Below, piece after piece: positions 23,761 through 37,084 of a DNA stretch of 64,000 bases. Position 1 is the first letter of the stretch, and every line of letters starts with the position of its first letter. Source of the stretch: Cristatella mucedo (taxonomy: Eukaryota > Bryozoa > Phylactolaemata > Cristatellidae); assembly GCA_009760855.2 (NCBI GenBank), contig WPIO01000008.1, positions 2,508,501 to 2,572,500 of the forward strand, given 5' to 3'. The translations under genes were made by a program, and so were the position numbers. Under the pieces are notes generated by a model. The model made no database searches and was not told the origin of the DNA. It saw only the letters and a program-made list of their open reading frames with translations.

Positions 23761-24829
23761 CCTCTGAGAGTGCTATACCAATTTCTCATGGTAATATATT
23801 TGTAAATTGCACTCTGAGAGTTCAACTGAGCTCTAGCAGTCTGCCTAAATATGAAAGTAACTTTTCATCTGGAGTTGACTTTTATAAATGTACACCCCAC
23901 AGCAGTCCTGGTACTTTCGTAATTTCACTCGGTTCAGAAACAGAACTGCTTATAAAAAAGAAGGCGGGTCAGCCCGACAATCTTTACCATGTCGCATAAG
24001 AATGATCTAAGATTTTACCTGCACAATCAGTCGATTGTGCCAGATACTGTGATCAAAGGGCGACTTATTTTCGACAAAGCTTGGTCTATTTCTTTTCGAT
24101 TTGTCCTCATCTCTCTCACCGGCTCCTAGTCTCTCCCTCTCTATCTGTGTCTATCTCTCATTCTCCCTTTTTTTATGTACCTGTACATCTATATCTTCGT
24201 CTGTCTGTCTGGCCTGTGTATTCTGTGTATCTATCTGTCTGTCGGTCTGTCTGTCTGGCCTGGTCCGTCCAATCTGTTTGTCCCTAGCCTGCTGGCTGGC
24301 TGGCTCACTCTTTGCCTTCAACTTAGATGGCAGTATTACACGGCAGTATTAGATGGCAGTAGTACAACTTAGATGGCTAGTTAAGCAGCCCCGGCCTCCT
24401 CGGCCTTAACGACTGCACGTCAATGCTACGCAAATCGAGCTATTGGATATTTGCAACAAAATCATCAGTCTCGATCTCTTCGGTAGCAAATTGATTTTGT
24501 AGGTCGCTTTCCTCCTCCTAGTGAAGTAAGTATGTGGAGCTAATCAGTAGTCAGCTTAGATTCACGAAATTCACCCAATGAAACGATTCCTGTTGCGAGC
24601 AAGAGTGAGCAGCTCGTGCTCTACGACAATGCACTGCAGTCGTGCGACGACTGCACTAGCTGCCAGTCAGGCCTCTATTGGTGCTCCATTTTGTCTTGCT
24701 AAAAGATGCAATATGAGGGCGCATATATGCTATGTTTCGAGAAGTGATGGGAACTCCAAAAGTAGACGGCTAAGGCCCTGTGTGTAACTGACCCAAAGTC
24801 AGGGGCAAGGGTAAAAGCAGCTGCGGTGG
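23761..24829. other. No recognised feature (about 1 kb)
   Basis: Contains a CT/TGTC-rich patch at 24105-24300. No supported gene. Confidence 0.4.
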
Positions 24830-24905
24830 CAGCTGCAAGCTGCAGCAGCAGCAGGAGGCAGCAGCAGCAGCAAGCAGCAGCAAGCAGCGGCAGCAAGCAG
24901 TGGCA
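24830..24905. repeat. CAG-rich trinucleotide repeat
   Basis: Impure GCAGCAGCA and AGCAGCAAGC units. No open frame with protein-like flanks on either side. Confidence 0.85.
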
Positions 24906-25065
24906 GAAGTTGAGGATGCTTCTGCTCGGCACCCGGCTGTCAGCACCCGATCTGTGCTCGGTCAGCAGGTGGGCTGTGACTCAATGATAGTATGCACGTG
25001 ACACGACTTGACATCTCGAGTTTTGTCTCCTTGGATCTAGGCACTGCTTAACATTCAGATGGTGT

Positions 25066-25140
25066 TAGGGGGGCTGCCCTCAGTCGGAGTGGGTAGGCAC
25101 TGCACTGCATTCAAGGGGGTTAGGGGGGCTGCCCTCAGTC
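25066..25140. repeat. Short direct duplication
   Basis: TTAGGGGGGCTGCCCTCAGT occurs at about 25067 and again at about 25119, 52 bp apart. Confidence 0.85.
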
Positions 25141-27644
25141 GACAATCTTGTTTCGAAGGCTTGCTGCAAGGACAAGGTTAGCTGCTTGCTGCACAGCACC
25201 CACCATCCGTAACGACCATATGACGGCTGACGGCTGAAGGTCCCAGCAGAAACTCCCTAGTGGTGCTACGTCTGCTGTGCAGCCCATCTTCCTCTCATCA
25301 AGAGTGAAGGACGAAAACAGCCCAACTGATTTCTCATGCAATGGAGCCCCGTTCAAGTGCATCAACGGAGCCATTTTCCCAGCCAGGAGTCCGGAGCAGA
25401 GCTCGTGGAAGAAAACAACAGGTGCCCGGCCACTCGGCCCCTGTGGCCCGGCGGCCACTCTCTGAGGTGGCCGCCGGGCAGCTGCAGCATTCGGCAATCG
25501 CTGCAGCTGCCCAGCCACTGGCTCGGCAGTTGGATCCGGCAGCAACAGCTCAACGGCATTGCATTAATTACGAACGGCAAGGGTAATTGCTTGTAAATGC
25601 CAGCAAGCCCGGCGCTTGTGCTTGTGAGTGGCTGACCTGGTCTCCTCAGCGGTCTGCTGCAGCAGCCTGGGCGGCTTGAGCCACTATTCCCATAAAAAAC
25701 TGCTGCACTTTTCCTCGAGAAAAGGGGCTGAGAACGCAAGCAGCGCTTTGGTTTCTTTCTCGGCCCAAGCGTGCAGATCCACAGAGCAGAGCAGGGCAGA
25801 CTACTAGACAGCCGAGGCGACTGCCTGTGAGAGACCTCACGGTCAGTCACGGAGCCTCCTTGATGTTGGAGCCATGATGCAAGTCCTTTTATTGTTATAA
25901 CAATTGAAGTACTGTCGCCAGGGTAGGACTGCAGCCTGGGACTGAAAATGCTGACAACTTTTCTCTAGGAAAACTGTAGCCCCATCGGCACACCATCAAT
26001 ATCATTTACCAACAGTTTAAAGACAAGTAGAGAGCAAATGCACATGCAAGCCTAAACACGCCAAAGGCTGGGTGTGAACAAGCCTACGTACGTCTACGTC
26101 GTTGCACAATAGCCGTTCTGTAATGTGGGCGCTGAAAAAGCAGCAGTTATTGGTGAAGTTTGAAATTTGAAAAAGTATATGCTAAGGCTAAGGCTATGTA
26201 TATTTGCTAAGGACACGCTGTAGTGGCTGCCGAACCAAAGTACTTTGCCACAAGCCGAGTGCAAGTAGCTGGGATATTTATTTATTTTATTATATTTATT
26301 TATTTGAAAACTCGCGACCGATCCCAGTGAAGCTGGCGCAGCACTGTGGAAGCACAGCTACAGCAGCAGCACCGAAGAAGCCACACGAACGCATGGATAT
26401 ATTCGGAGGGATGATTGTTGCAGGGCACAACGTCAATCAAGAAAGCCCAAACCTTGCTCTAGATCCCTTTTTATACCGTCTAAATCCTAGATTTCGACGT
26501 ATGATGCAGGGGCAAGACCTGAGGTCAAGGACGCACGTATGCTCGCATGTGCACATACACACTCACATACAGACTGCATCAGTTATGCAGGGTAGCAGCC
26601 AATCTAGGTTTCTTAGACGTAGAATACCAGGTATGGAGGGGTATAGAGGGCTAGTAGTCTTCCCAGACTAAGAGATGAACATCAAGATCAGGGTGTAGTA
26701 GCAGGCTTGAGGGTGGACATTGTGGTAGAGCATGGAACAAAAGTCAAGGAGTCCAGGGAGGATGTGACCTAGGAGGACCAGTTGTGAGACCAGGGAGCAT
26801 GTGACCTTGGGGACGGACTCTCGGATCTCATCAATTTTGCTGACAGTGAAGCCAGGAAAACGACGTGCAAGAAGTGGGCCGGAAGGATAGCTAGGTCAGG
26901 CGCCGACCAGGCAGCCGATAAATAGATATTTTAAGGTCATCGTCAGTATTTTTGGATTGTGCTCCCGCGATTCCACGACGTCTAGCTTATCAAGCTAGAC
27001 GTGGCCGCAGCTAAGACGGACCGGCACGACCCTCAATCGTCCTCTTAGTTCACAGTCGGTGCACAGTCGTTCCTAGACTTCTCCGGGCTTTTTTTTAAGC
27101 TTAGGCCTAGTAATCCTAGCTAGATGGCTGTCTGGACGAGGACGTGCTATAAAATTAGTTCGAGTGGCAAGATCATCTAGAACGTGGGCGTTTGTTGCAG
27201 CATTCCACTTATCAGGACAGGTATTGTGAGAGATGAAGCAGAAAAGGGGAAGGGGAAGAGATATTTTTTGGCCGACAGCGTTACAGTCATGAGTCGTATG
27301 GTCTCGCGATTCTGCGATAATTCTATGTGCCAAAAGGGACATGCACTGCAGAATGACTGATACCTGCTCGCGTAGTCAGATCCTCGCGTAGAATTTGGCA
27401 ATAGTAGGAGTTGACATAATTCCCACTTCGGGAGAATACACGATCAAGAGTGTGACCTCTGATATGAGTGGAGCCATGCAAGTGAGCCGCAATACAAATA
27501 TAAATAAGTCAATTCACGAAATTTGGCACCTGAGAAATCAGTTGGGTTATCAAAATAAACTCTCAAATCACGCAGTACGAGAAACAGACGATTTTCGAAA
27601 CACTGAATCGAAATGAGACGGGAAGTGGATGATGACGATAACGA
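25141..27644. other. No recognised gene (2.5 kb)
   Basis: 25280-25590 is GC-rich and open in several frames on both strands, but no frame shows a domain. 26275-26300 is TTTATT-rich. The rest is unremarkable unique sequence. Confidence 0.35.
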
Positions 27645-28497
27645 GACTAGTAATAATAATGATAAGCTATTCGTCTAACATGTTCAGAGAACAAAATCTC
27701 TTACTGCAAACTTTAGATTTGCTGTGAAGTAAGGATGTCAGTATACCTAGTGATACAATCCAGAGTGTCGGCACGCAAAGGACACATCACAAAGACGCAG
27801 CAAATGCTCTAAGGAACAGGCATGTTTTTAGCTTTTTTTTAAATATCTTCACGTCAGGGGATTTCGCGAAGGTAGTCGGTAAGTTCCGGGCTATAGGAAG
27901 GAGTATAGCTAAAGACTAAAGCTAAGCTAAAACTAAAAACTAAAAACTAAAGACAAAGTCTCCAAAGGATTTGAGATTGATTAAAGAAAGACCTTTTCGC
28001 CGTCTGCCTTTCACAGCCAAACGTCTCTAGTCAGACTAGCTGGTGGATAGCCTGACGGCCAGCCTGACTGAGGAGCAAGACTTCAGAGAGGCTGGAGAAC
28101 GGAGGAATCAATAGTGAGTGCCAGATCCTCGACGTCGGTGTTAGGTGATAGGTGGTGCACAAATGTGACTATTGCGTAGCAATGAGACGGACAATCCTGG
28201 CTGCAGAGTTGTGTACCGCCATTAAGCGCCTGAAGCGACACAGGTCGGAAGAATAATAAGAGTATAACTTATTATATATTTTATATATAACCTTATACTT
28301 ATTATATATTATATAATGTATAATAAGGAAGAGTAATAAGTAATAAGGAGAATCGAAACGGGACGGGACACGAAAGCCACCACGTGACGAAAGCATGTAC
28401 CAACTCGGATGGAGGATGGAGGATCCCTGTCTAAGGAGGCCTGAGTTTTTCAATGTTAATTATTTGAAAGTAGGCAGAATTGGTTGTGGAGCCGATG
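27645..28497 (-). mobile_element. Old LINE copy, 3' part
   Basis: Inverted degenerate tail (27645-27720), the TCTCCAAAGGATTTGAGATT block at 27958 and GGCTGCAGAGTTGTGTACCG at 28198 follow the order of the main LINE. A TTATATA-rich insertion (28250-28330) and an AAAACTAAA array (27905-27955) interrupt it. It continues beyond a nested SINE at 28629. Confidence 0.7.
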
Positions 28498-28628
28498 CAA
28501 AGGGTTAGCTGACTTAGCACCCTCATATTTTGCGGCAGAGGAGCCTTAGCGGGCGGGCATCGCATCACTTTCAGAGGGTGATAGCTAGAGGACTCGAATC
28601 CATGCCCTATAGGTCGCAAGTCATGACC
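28498..28628 (-). mobile_element. SINE B nested in an old LINE
   Basis: Inverted tail GGGTTAGCTGACTTAGCACC, body GCGGCAGAGGAGCCTTAGCG and B-box-like GGACTCGAATCCATG. It splits the LINE copy. Confidence 0.65.
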
Positions 28629-28904
28629 TAGGTCGCGGAGTAGTTTGAGAGCCCATGGGCTGAGACCTAGGGGCGATTTGGGCGTCTAGGGAAGTTTTAT
28701 TTTGCATCAGGGCATTAGGATTTCGTGCAGATTTTACAAGAGATATGGTGGCCGAGCCTATTTTGAGAGATAGGTTTACTGATTTCTGAGTAACGTAAGG
28801 TTTTTGAATAGCAAGTAAGTTGGTTTCATTGTCATTCAGTTTGAGAAAGTTAGCTGACATCCAAGTGTGAATAGCAGCAATGCGCATTGCAAGGCAGGTG
28901 AGGG
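28629..28904 (-). mobile_element. Old LINE copy, RT-proximal part
   Basis: The minus strand reads [19 protein letters not shown] and LSLKIGSATISLVKSARN, the segment just after the YADD box in intact copies. Confidence 0.8.
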
Positions 28905-29078
28905 AGTTGGAGTGGTGGTGGAGGGCAGGGAGGTGGAGGATGGAGTGGTGGTGGAGGAGGGGTGGTGGTGGAGGGCAGGGAGGTGGAGGATGGAGTGGTG
29001 GTGGAGAGGTGGTGGTGGAGGGCAGGGAGGTGGAGGATGGAGTGGTGGTGGAGGAGAGGTGGTGGTGGAGGGCAGGGA
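28905..29078. repeat. G-rich minisatellite, about 4 units
   Basis: Units of roughly 40-60 bp built from GGTGGTGGAGGGCAGGGAGG and GGTGGAGGATGGAGT. Strand asymmetry is extreme (G on plus). Confidence 0.9.
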
Positions 29079-29308
29079 GGCACTAAAAGACCTGTGACCT
29101 GCTGTTTGTAATTTCCACTAAAATAAAAGCTTAGATTGTGCCTGGAAAACGTAGGAAATTAAAGCAAGACTCGGTGCGGTGGGGGATTGCGACGGATTAC
29201 TGCCACCCTTGACAGCCTGCTAGTAGAGGGTCCAAGCAAAACAGGTTCGACAGGCTGCTTCAACGAGACAGCTGCAGACGGCTTGATATTGTGATCGAGA
29301 AGAGTGAG

Positions 29309-29311
29309 ATC

Positions 29312-29389
<78 letters not shown>

Positions 29390-29756
29390 TCTCTCCCCTC
29401 TCTTCCCCCTCTCTCCCCCTTTCTCCCCTCTCTCCCTCTCTCCCTCTCTCTCCCTCTCTCTCCCTCTCTCTCCCTCTTTCTCTCCCCCTCTCTCCCCCTC
29501 TTTTTCTCCCTCTCTCTCCCTCTTTCTCTCCCTCTCTCTCCCTCTTTCTCTCCCTCTTTCTCTCCCTCTCTCTCCCTCTTTCTCTCCCCATGTCTCCCTC
29601 TTTCTCTCTCCCTCTCTCCCCTCTCTCTCCCTCTTTCTCTCCCTCTCTCCCCCTCTCCCCTCTCTCCCCCTCTCTCCCCTCTCTCCCCCTCTCTCTCCCT
29701 CTCTCTCCCTCTCTCTCTCCCTCTCTCTCTCCCTCTCTCTCTCCCTCTCTCGCTTC
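29309..29756. repeat. (AG)n then (CT/CCCTCT)n
   Basis: 78 bp of AG (29309-29386) switches at GAGAGCTTTCTCTC into 370 bp of CTCTCCCTCTTT, so the two halves can pair. Confidence 0.95.
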
Positions 29757-29846
29757 GCTCGGGCCTCGTGCGGAAGTTACCCAAGTAACTCGCTCACCCT
29801 GGCAGAAGTGGCTTGAAGGTCAAGAAGGCGTTGAACGACGTGGCAA

Positions 29847-30000
29847 ATATATAATTCATTTGTATATAATTCATTTGTATAGTGCCCAAAGAGAACTAAA
29901 TCTCTATTCAGGCGCTTCACATATGCCTCAGGGCTCGAGCCCACGACCTCAGCCAGACCTTAGTCGGGGCGAGCACCTTAACCGCTGGACCAACCCAGCT
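29847..30000 (-). mobile_element. SINE A
   Basis: Inverted tail with a duplicated ATAATTCATTTGTATA, inverted hairpin, GGGCTCGAGCCC and head end CCGCTGGACCAACCCAGC. Confidence 0.85.
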
Positions 30001-30112
30001 CGGCAAACCGGCAAACCGGCAAACCGGCAAACCGGCAAACCGGCAAACCGGCAAACCGGCAAACCGTTACTAGGCTTGCAAACTCGGCAAACCGTTACTA
30101 GGCGTACCCAAT
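30001..30112. repeat. (CGGCAAAC)n, about 8 units, plus small duplications
   Basis: Eight exact 8-bp units (30001-30066) begin at the first base beyond the SINE head. GGCAAACCGTTACTAGGC and GCGTACCCAATGGCAC then each occur twice. Confidence 0.95.
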
Positions 30113-30930
30113 GGCACGAGCGTACCCAATGGCACAGGTCAGCAAGAGCCCGCGAGGCTATAGCGAGGCTGAGAGCGGCTCGGCTGCTGGAGCAGACGGG
30201 CCGATGGCCGAGCCTCGCAAGCGGCGAGCATTTAGACTTCCGCGAGCACGTGATTTCCTACGCCGCACAGTAATCGAAGCGAACACATTCAAGCCGATCG
30301 ATGTCAGATCGACTCCACTCTTTTAATAGTTGCAGTTTTTGACGAATCTGCATTTTTGAGTTTTTAGCTTTGTTGCCTTTGCTAGAGCATTGCCGGATCT
30401 TGATCCGTCGAATCAAGGATTTACTTGGAGGCCTGGCTTGCCAGAGAGTCGTACTGGCCACGTCTGAGTGGTTGAAGGCGCGGGACAAGCGAGGTTTGCA
30501 CTGAGCCGCGCGGCTCAAAAAACAAACAGCAGAAGTGTAAGGCAGATAGAAACGAGAGTAAAAAATGCCGGCCAGCAGCCCGGAAGTACCACCGAGACAA
30601 CACCTTGGCGCCGTACACTTGATTGGAAGTCTTACGGAACGTGACGTCACATTGCAAAATTCCCTCTCGTCGCAGCTCAGCGTGCCGCAGCTCGGGAGGG
30701 GAGGGAAGGGGCGCGCGCGTACTTCCTTTCAACTAGGACTAATTTACTTGAAATCTCTAGGTGACCAGGTGCCGACGGTCTCGTGGACGCGAGTTTCCTC
30801 ATATTAGCCATGCTGCAGCCAAGGAAATTCTAGTTATTAGCATACTATATTATTAATTATTAATTAATATTAACATATTAATTAACATCTCAAAAAATGT
30901 CGATAATAAAAATTGGTCCACAACAACGGA
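30113..30930. other. CpG-rich then AT-rich unique sequence
   Basis: 30110-30330 and 30590-30720 are CpG-rich, with no gene I can name. 30830-30890 is TTAATTA-rich. Confidence 0.35.
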
Positions 30931-31092
<162 letters not shown>

Positions 31093-31416
31093 ATACGAGC
31101 AGTTTTGCAGCTCCTCATTGACACCGCATTGCTTTCGGCTTTTCGTTTGCAGGCCATTTAGTATTACGCACCTTCGGCATTTATCACCGCGATTGGCATC
31201 GTACTTACCGCTGTATTTATCGTTCATTTATTTAGTCGCCTTTCCGCGCCAGGGTCCGAGCAAGGAGGCGTGACGTCAGCGGAAACAACCACGCCCTCCG
31301 AGCGCCGTGCTGCAGTTAGTCAACCTGATTTATGAATATTCGCCTGGTGATTTGGGGCTGATTTTCAAAGGCTGTATTCGCCCAATTCCATCGCCAGAGG
31401 GCTCTATATATTTAAG
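31093..31416. other. No recognised feature
   Basis: Unique sequence; no supported gene. Confidence 0.3.
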
Positions 31417-31507
31417 AAATATAATTTATTTGTATAGTGCCCTAAGAGAACTTAATCTCTATTAAGGTGCTTCACACATGCTGCTGGCTGGAGCCCCAAC
31501 CTCGGTC
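31417..31507 (-). mobile_element. SINE A, tail and B-box only
   Basis: Inverted tail and GGAGCCCCAACCTCGGTC; the head is replaced by the tail of the neighbouring LINE. Confidence 0.7.
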
Positions 31508-32566
31508 ATAATAATGATAATAATACATTTGTATAGCGCCCTCAGAGAACTGATTCTCTATCTAGGCACTTTACAGATGCTGTATAAAAAGCATTACCAA
31601 ATGTTTGGTGGTAACATCCGCAGGCAGCAGGCACTGTGTAAGCATGTACATGCACACGAAGGACGAATTACGAAGACTCACTAAATACTGTAATAAACAG
31701 ATGCGTTTTAAGCTTCTTTTAAAATGTCGTCATGTCAGGGGACGTGACATGCTTTGCTAGTGGCTTCCATGCTTTGGGAACGTAGGAACTAAAAGCATGG
31801 TCTCCAATTGTTTTGAGGTTCGTACGACGTATGGCAAAACGATTCAAGTCAGAACAGCAGGTTGTACGATTCTTCGCCTGGCGAGGGAACAGTTCTAATA
31901 GGTAGGCTGGAGCCAGAGAATGAAGGGACGTAAAAGTAAGTGACAGAACCTTAAAGTCGATGCGTTACTTAACTGGGAGCAAGTGCAGATGAGCGAGAAG
32001 TGATGTGATGTGGCAGCTGCGAAGCTCACGACAGACAAACCTAGTTGCAGAGTTTTGCACCAGCAGTAAGCGCCCGATTTCACAGGGAAACCGTCAAACA
32101 GTAAGTTGTAGAAGTCGAGACGGGATGTCACAAATGCATGGACCAATTTGGATGAAGTATCCCTGTCTAAGCAAGCCCAAATTTTGGCAATCTTATGTAG
32201 CTGAAAGTAGGCAGACTTGACTGTGGACCTGATGTAATCGTTTAATGAAAGGTAACTTTGGAACATGACACCTAGACTGTGTACAGAATCAACAGGAGAT
32301 ATGCTGACGGAGCCGATATTGAGCATTAGGTTTTCCAATTTCTGAATCATTCTTGGTTTACCTATAATTAGTAAGTTGTTTGTCGTCATTCAATTTAAGA
32401 AAGAGTGCTGCTATCCATGTGTGGATATCATCAATGCAGGCGACAAGGGTGAGTAGAGAATTCGACGTGCTGGAGGGCTGGGAGGGATCAAAGTAAAGGT
32501 ACAACTGAGTGTCATTTCCATAGAAGGGAAAACCTAGATTGTGTCTGGCGATCACATCGGCAAGAG

Positions 32567-32619
<53 letters not shown>

Positions 32620-32780
32620 TAGCTGTGAAAAGAAGCTGACCAAGCACAGAGCCCCGAGGTACCTCGAACTTAAGTAGTTCCTCGGATGAGCATTGTCCGT
32701 TTACATAAATACTCTGGAGTCTCCCACTGAGACAAGACCTAAACCATTGGAGAGCAGTGCCAATGACTCCCGGGAAATAT
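31508..32780 (-). mobile_element. Main LINE, RT C-terminal part to 3' end
   Basis: The minus strand reads GFPFYGNDTQLYLYFDPSQP (YADD changed to YGND), then LMLNIGSVSISPVDSVHSLG and VTSRLDFYNLLFDG. A 55-bp (AG)n tract (32562-32617) lies upstream of the YADD region. At 32700-32760 TACATAAATACTCTGGAGTC matches the QSIDVNG region. Frames are broken. Confidence 0.85.
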
Positions 32781-33165
<385 letters not shown>

Positions 33166-33282
33166 CACAGCTTTCTCTCCTCAGTCGCATAAGTGAAATT
33201 GATATCCGGATCAGCCACATCCTCTTCTGCCGCGTTGTCTTCCGACTCGCTGCTCTCTCCTTTGTCTTGTGCCTCGCACATC

Positions 33283-35055
33283 TTAATAATAATAATAATA
33301 ATAATACACTTGATAAAGCGCCCTCAGAGAACCTAATCTCTTTCTAGGCGCTTTACATTTACTGCAAAGGAAAATGCAATTAGATGGTAAGTAAATTCAT
33401 GCTTGAAAAACAAACGAAATGAATAACATGGTTAGGGGTGACATGCACAGGGTCAGCATGCAAATGTGGTTGGTGGCAGCATGCACAGTGTCAGCACGCA
33501 TAAGCACATCAAGGACGAATCACAGGGACCCACTAAATGCTGTCCTAAATAGGTGTGTTTTTAAATTCTTTTTAAATGTGGTCAGGTCAGGGGATGTTCT
33601 GACGCAGGTCGGGAGGGAGTTCCAGGCTTTGGGAGCATACGAACTAAATGCACGGTCTCCAAAGGATTTGAGGTTTGTATGAGGTATTTGTAAACTGTTG
33701 GATTCCAAAAAGCGGGTGGTACGATGCTTGGCCTGATGGGGGTATATATCTGAGAGATAGGCTGGAGCCAAAGCATGAAGTGACCTAAAAGTGAGTGACA
33801 AAACCTTGAAGTCAATCCGTTGCTTGACTGGTAGCCAGTGCAGGTCGGCGAGAAGTGGAGTAATGTGGCAACTGTGACGCTCACGACAGACAAACCTAGC
33901 TGCAGAGTTTTGCACAAGCTGCAAGCGCCTGATCGCACATGGCGGTAGGCCAGTGAGCAGTGAGTTGCAGAAGTCGAGACGGGATGTCACGAATGCATGG
34001 ACCGACTTAGATGTGGTATCCTTATCTAAACAAGCCCGAATTTTAGCAATGTTATGAAGCTGAAAATAGGCAGATTTGACTGTGGAACTGGTATGATCGT
34101 CTAACTAGAGGTCGCTTTGGAATATGACACCTAGATTTCGAGCTGATTCAACAAGAGATATGCTAGCAGAACCAATTTTGAGCGTCAGCCTTTCCAATTT
34201 GTGAATCACACTGGGTTTGCCCATAACTAGTAAGTTAGTTTTATCATCGTTTAGTTTTAGAAAATTTGCTGCCATCCATGTGCGGATGTCATGAATACAT
34301 ACAGCAAGTGAGTTGGGAGAATTTGAGGTGCTCGAAGGCTGGGAGGGATCAAAGCAAAGGTACAACTGCGTGTCATCTGCATAGAAGTGAAAGCGTAGAT
34401 TGTGCTTGGCAATCACATCAGCAAGAGGGAGAGTATAAACCGTGAAAAGAGCCGGACCTAGCACGGAGCCCTGAGCTACGCCATATTTCAGAGGTACCTC
34501 ATATTATCTTTGTCCATTCACGTCAATACTCTGGAGTCTCCCACTGAGATAGGACCTGAACCACTGCAGAGCAGTGCCAGTGATGCTCAGGCGAGATGAG
34601 AGGCGCTCTAGAAGTACTTTGTGATCGATGGTATCAAAGGCTGCAGAAAGATCGACCAAAACAAGCAGAGACACTCTACCCATGTCTGCATTCCCTAAGT
34701 AGGTCGTTGTATACCCTAAGCAATGCTGACTCTGTGGAGTGATTAGCTCTAAAGCCAGACTGGAACTTACTAGCAAGGTGTGAGGTTTCGACATATGAGT
34801 TCAGCTGGTCTGCCACGACCCGTTCCTGTGTCTTTGATAGGAATGGTAGAAGGGAGACTGGGCGGTAGTGGCTTAAGTTCTCTTTGTCGAGTGTCGCTTT
34901 CTTGAGAAGTTGCCTGACTACAGCTTTCTTGAAAGGTGCTGGGACATGACGTGAGGCTAATGACATATTAATGATGTTAGTTATGCATGGCAGCAGCAGA
35001 TCAATGCAACGTTGGAGCAGGACAGTGGGAATAAGGTCCAGAGGAATTGCTGTCT
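33283..35055 (-). mobile_element. Main LINE, near-complete RT to 3' end
   Basis: 5'-truncated at the PTVLL segment. Minus-strand order: MSLASRHVPAPFKKAVVRQL, HYRPVSLLPFLSKTQERVV, FQSGFRANHSTESALL, frameshift at about 34700, LVLVDLSAAFDTIDH (motif A), loss of frame around motif [20 protein letters not shown] with YADD intact, [41 protein letters not shown], then 3' UTR, inverted hairpin and (AAT)n at the left. At least three frame breaks make it non-autonomous. Confidence 0.92.
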
Positions 35056-35399
35056 TCTTTGATTGAGATACGAACTTTAATTTTAAATTTAAATTTAAAA
35101 GATCTTAACGGGTGCTTTTACGGAGTACTTGTCGCTCTGTTCTCGAGAAATCGTCAACACATGTGGAAAAATGCATCTGCCGTGTGCAAGCAAGCCTCTT
35201 GATGCCATGTCAATCGGATCATTCACTGTGCTCTTACTCGGCACGCAACATAAAGTCAAACGTTCGATTAAGGCTTCTGTACCGTTACCCATCTTTGGCA
35301 TACATGTTACATATCTTATTTTTAGGCACAATAAATTAAGAAAGCTAAACTTTACAAGTACCCAACACAAAATTAAATATAAATTGAAATATGTTTCCT
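35056..35399. other. AT-rich, no gene seen
   Basis: Starts with a palindromic TTTTAAATTTAAATTTAAAA. No supported frame. Confidence 0.35.
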
Positions 35400-37060
35400 A
35401 GTGCGGCCTCGCAGCCTGCATCTACGAACTGAAATGGCGGCGTAATGGCTGCGACCTGCAAAATGGCTGGGCTCGGCGTCATATCAGCTAGTGCTGCCCA
35501 CGAGATCGACCCGGCTTGGCTACTGCCGGCTTCGTCGTCGCGGGTCACCTCCGAGGTCGCCTCGACCTACGCGTCGATTCGCCACTAACCGCGCCTGCGA
35601 GAGTCTCGAGAATCTGCGAGAGTCTCGAGAAGCGCTCCGCTAAGCGACGAGTGGGGGCAACGAACCGGAAAAGCGCGATAAACGGCTGAACAGGAGCCGG
35701 TGAAAGGAAGAAGAAGAACCGAAGCGGAGATCCAAAACGGCGCGGAGTCCTCGCGAGTCGCCCGGGTTTTCGCGGCGCTTGTCGTTTCGACGCGTCTTTC
35801 GCCAAATACGAGCGGGTCGCGTGTCTCCGAATGACTTTCGCGCGACCGCCAGGAGGATGTGGCGCGCACTTGCCGGAAAAACGAGCCGAGCCGTTGCCTG
35901 CCGCCGCCGCTTCGCAATTTATTTTTACCCCCGAGTGCTACGTCTCTGCGGTCGGCGGACGGCAGTCGTCGCGAATTGTCCACCCTGTTGACGTAGCGCC
36001 GAAAGAGAGCAGCTGCTTGTTACCTCCGCTGATTCATAAATAGGAAAACCGCGGCGAGCGCGGGGCGCCCGCACGGTCGGCAGGAAGCGAACAAATAGGG
36101 GCGAACAGCGGACGTGGCTCTCGGCGGCGGCGGCAGCTGGAGCGGCGGCAGCGGCGCCGGCCTGGCGGCCGGTCGAGTTCTCGGACGCTGACTTCTCGGA
36201 GAAGCAAACCACAAAATCTGCGGCGGCCGCGAGCGACCGACGGAATCGTTCCGCAGAATTCTGGGATTCGGGCGTACCGAGAAGGCGCTTCATTTTTTCT
36301 TTTTGCAAGACCGCAGTACCGTTTGCGGGCGCCAATTATCTCGCACCTTGCAGTGCACTCGGGGGGGGGGGGCGGAGGGCGGCGAGCCAAACAACGGGGC
36401 TCCTGTGCGGCGGCGGCGGCGGCGGTGGCGGCGGTGGCGGCGGCGGCGGCTGAAGAGTGCCGAAATGGGCGGGAGTCGCGACGGCGCCAGCGGCGCGTCT
36501 TTGTCGTCTTCGGCGGCGGCGGGCTTTCCTTTTAGCGGAAATTACGCACGCCCCGAACGAGCGTTGGGGTGGTGAGCGCTCGAGTTTGTAAATGGAAAAA
36601 GGCGAGCGCTAAATCGCTCATATTACGACAGAGCTTGAGTAAATTAGCGACTTCCTGAATTGCAATGATTGCGACCAGGATGTGTCATACTAAGCGGTTT
36701 AGACGTTGTAAGAAAAAAGCTCATTCGAACGGCGGCTAGCTACGAAAGCGTCGGCGGACCTTGTCCGAGTGGCGCGGCGCGGCGTCGTCGGCTGCTGCCG
36801 TCGGACTGTTCCATTTAAACCGGCCTCGCATCCGGCTTTCGCGCGCGGCCGCGAGCGAAAGCCGCTTCTGCGGCCGCGCGCGCGCGCGCTCGCTGGCCAT
36901 TCGATTGCAGACGGGCGCGAGTCCCAAAAACTCACTTAGGCGTTCGCGCGCCGCGCGCCCTCATGCGCAGTGCCCGCCTAACTGCCGACTACTGGGCTGC
37001 GCTACCAGGGCCACCCGCGGGGTGGGGGCGTCGCACGTAGCGTGTCACACCGCCAGGACT
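35400..37060. promoter_or_regulatory. CpG island (about 1.65 kb), gene not identified
   Basis: Dense CpG with GCGGCGGCGGCGG (36408-36452), a G11 run at 36361 and a GCGCGCGCGCGC run near 36879. Many frames on both strands are open only because stop codons are rare in GC-rich DNA. It could be a promoter with 5' exons; no protein family is recognised. Confidence 0.55.
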
Positions 37061-37084
37061 CAGAATAGGCGCGACTTGCTGAAA

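Noticed and set aside
25277-25850. Overlapping GC-rich frames around 25.3-25.8 kb
   Set aside because: Open in several frames on both strands with no domain; typical of GC-rich DNA poor in stops.
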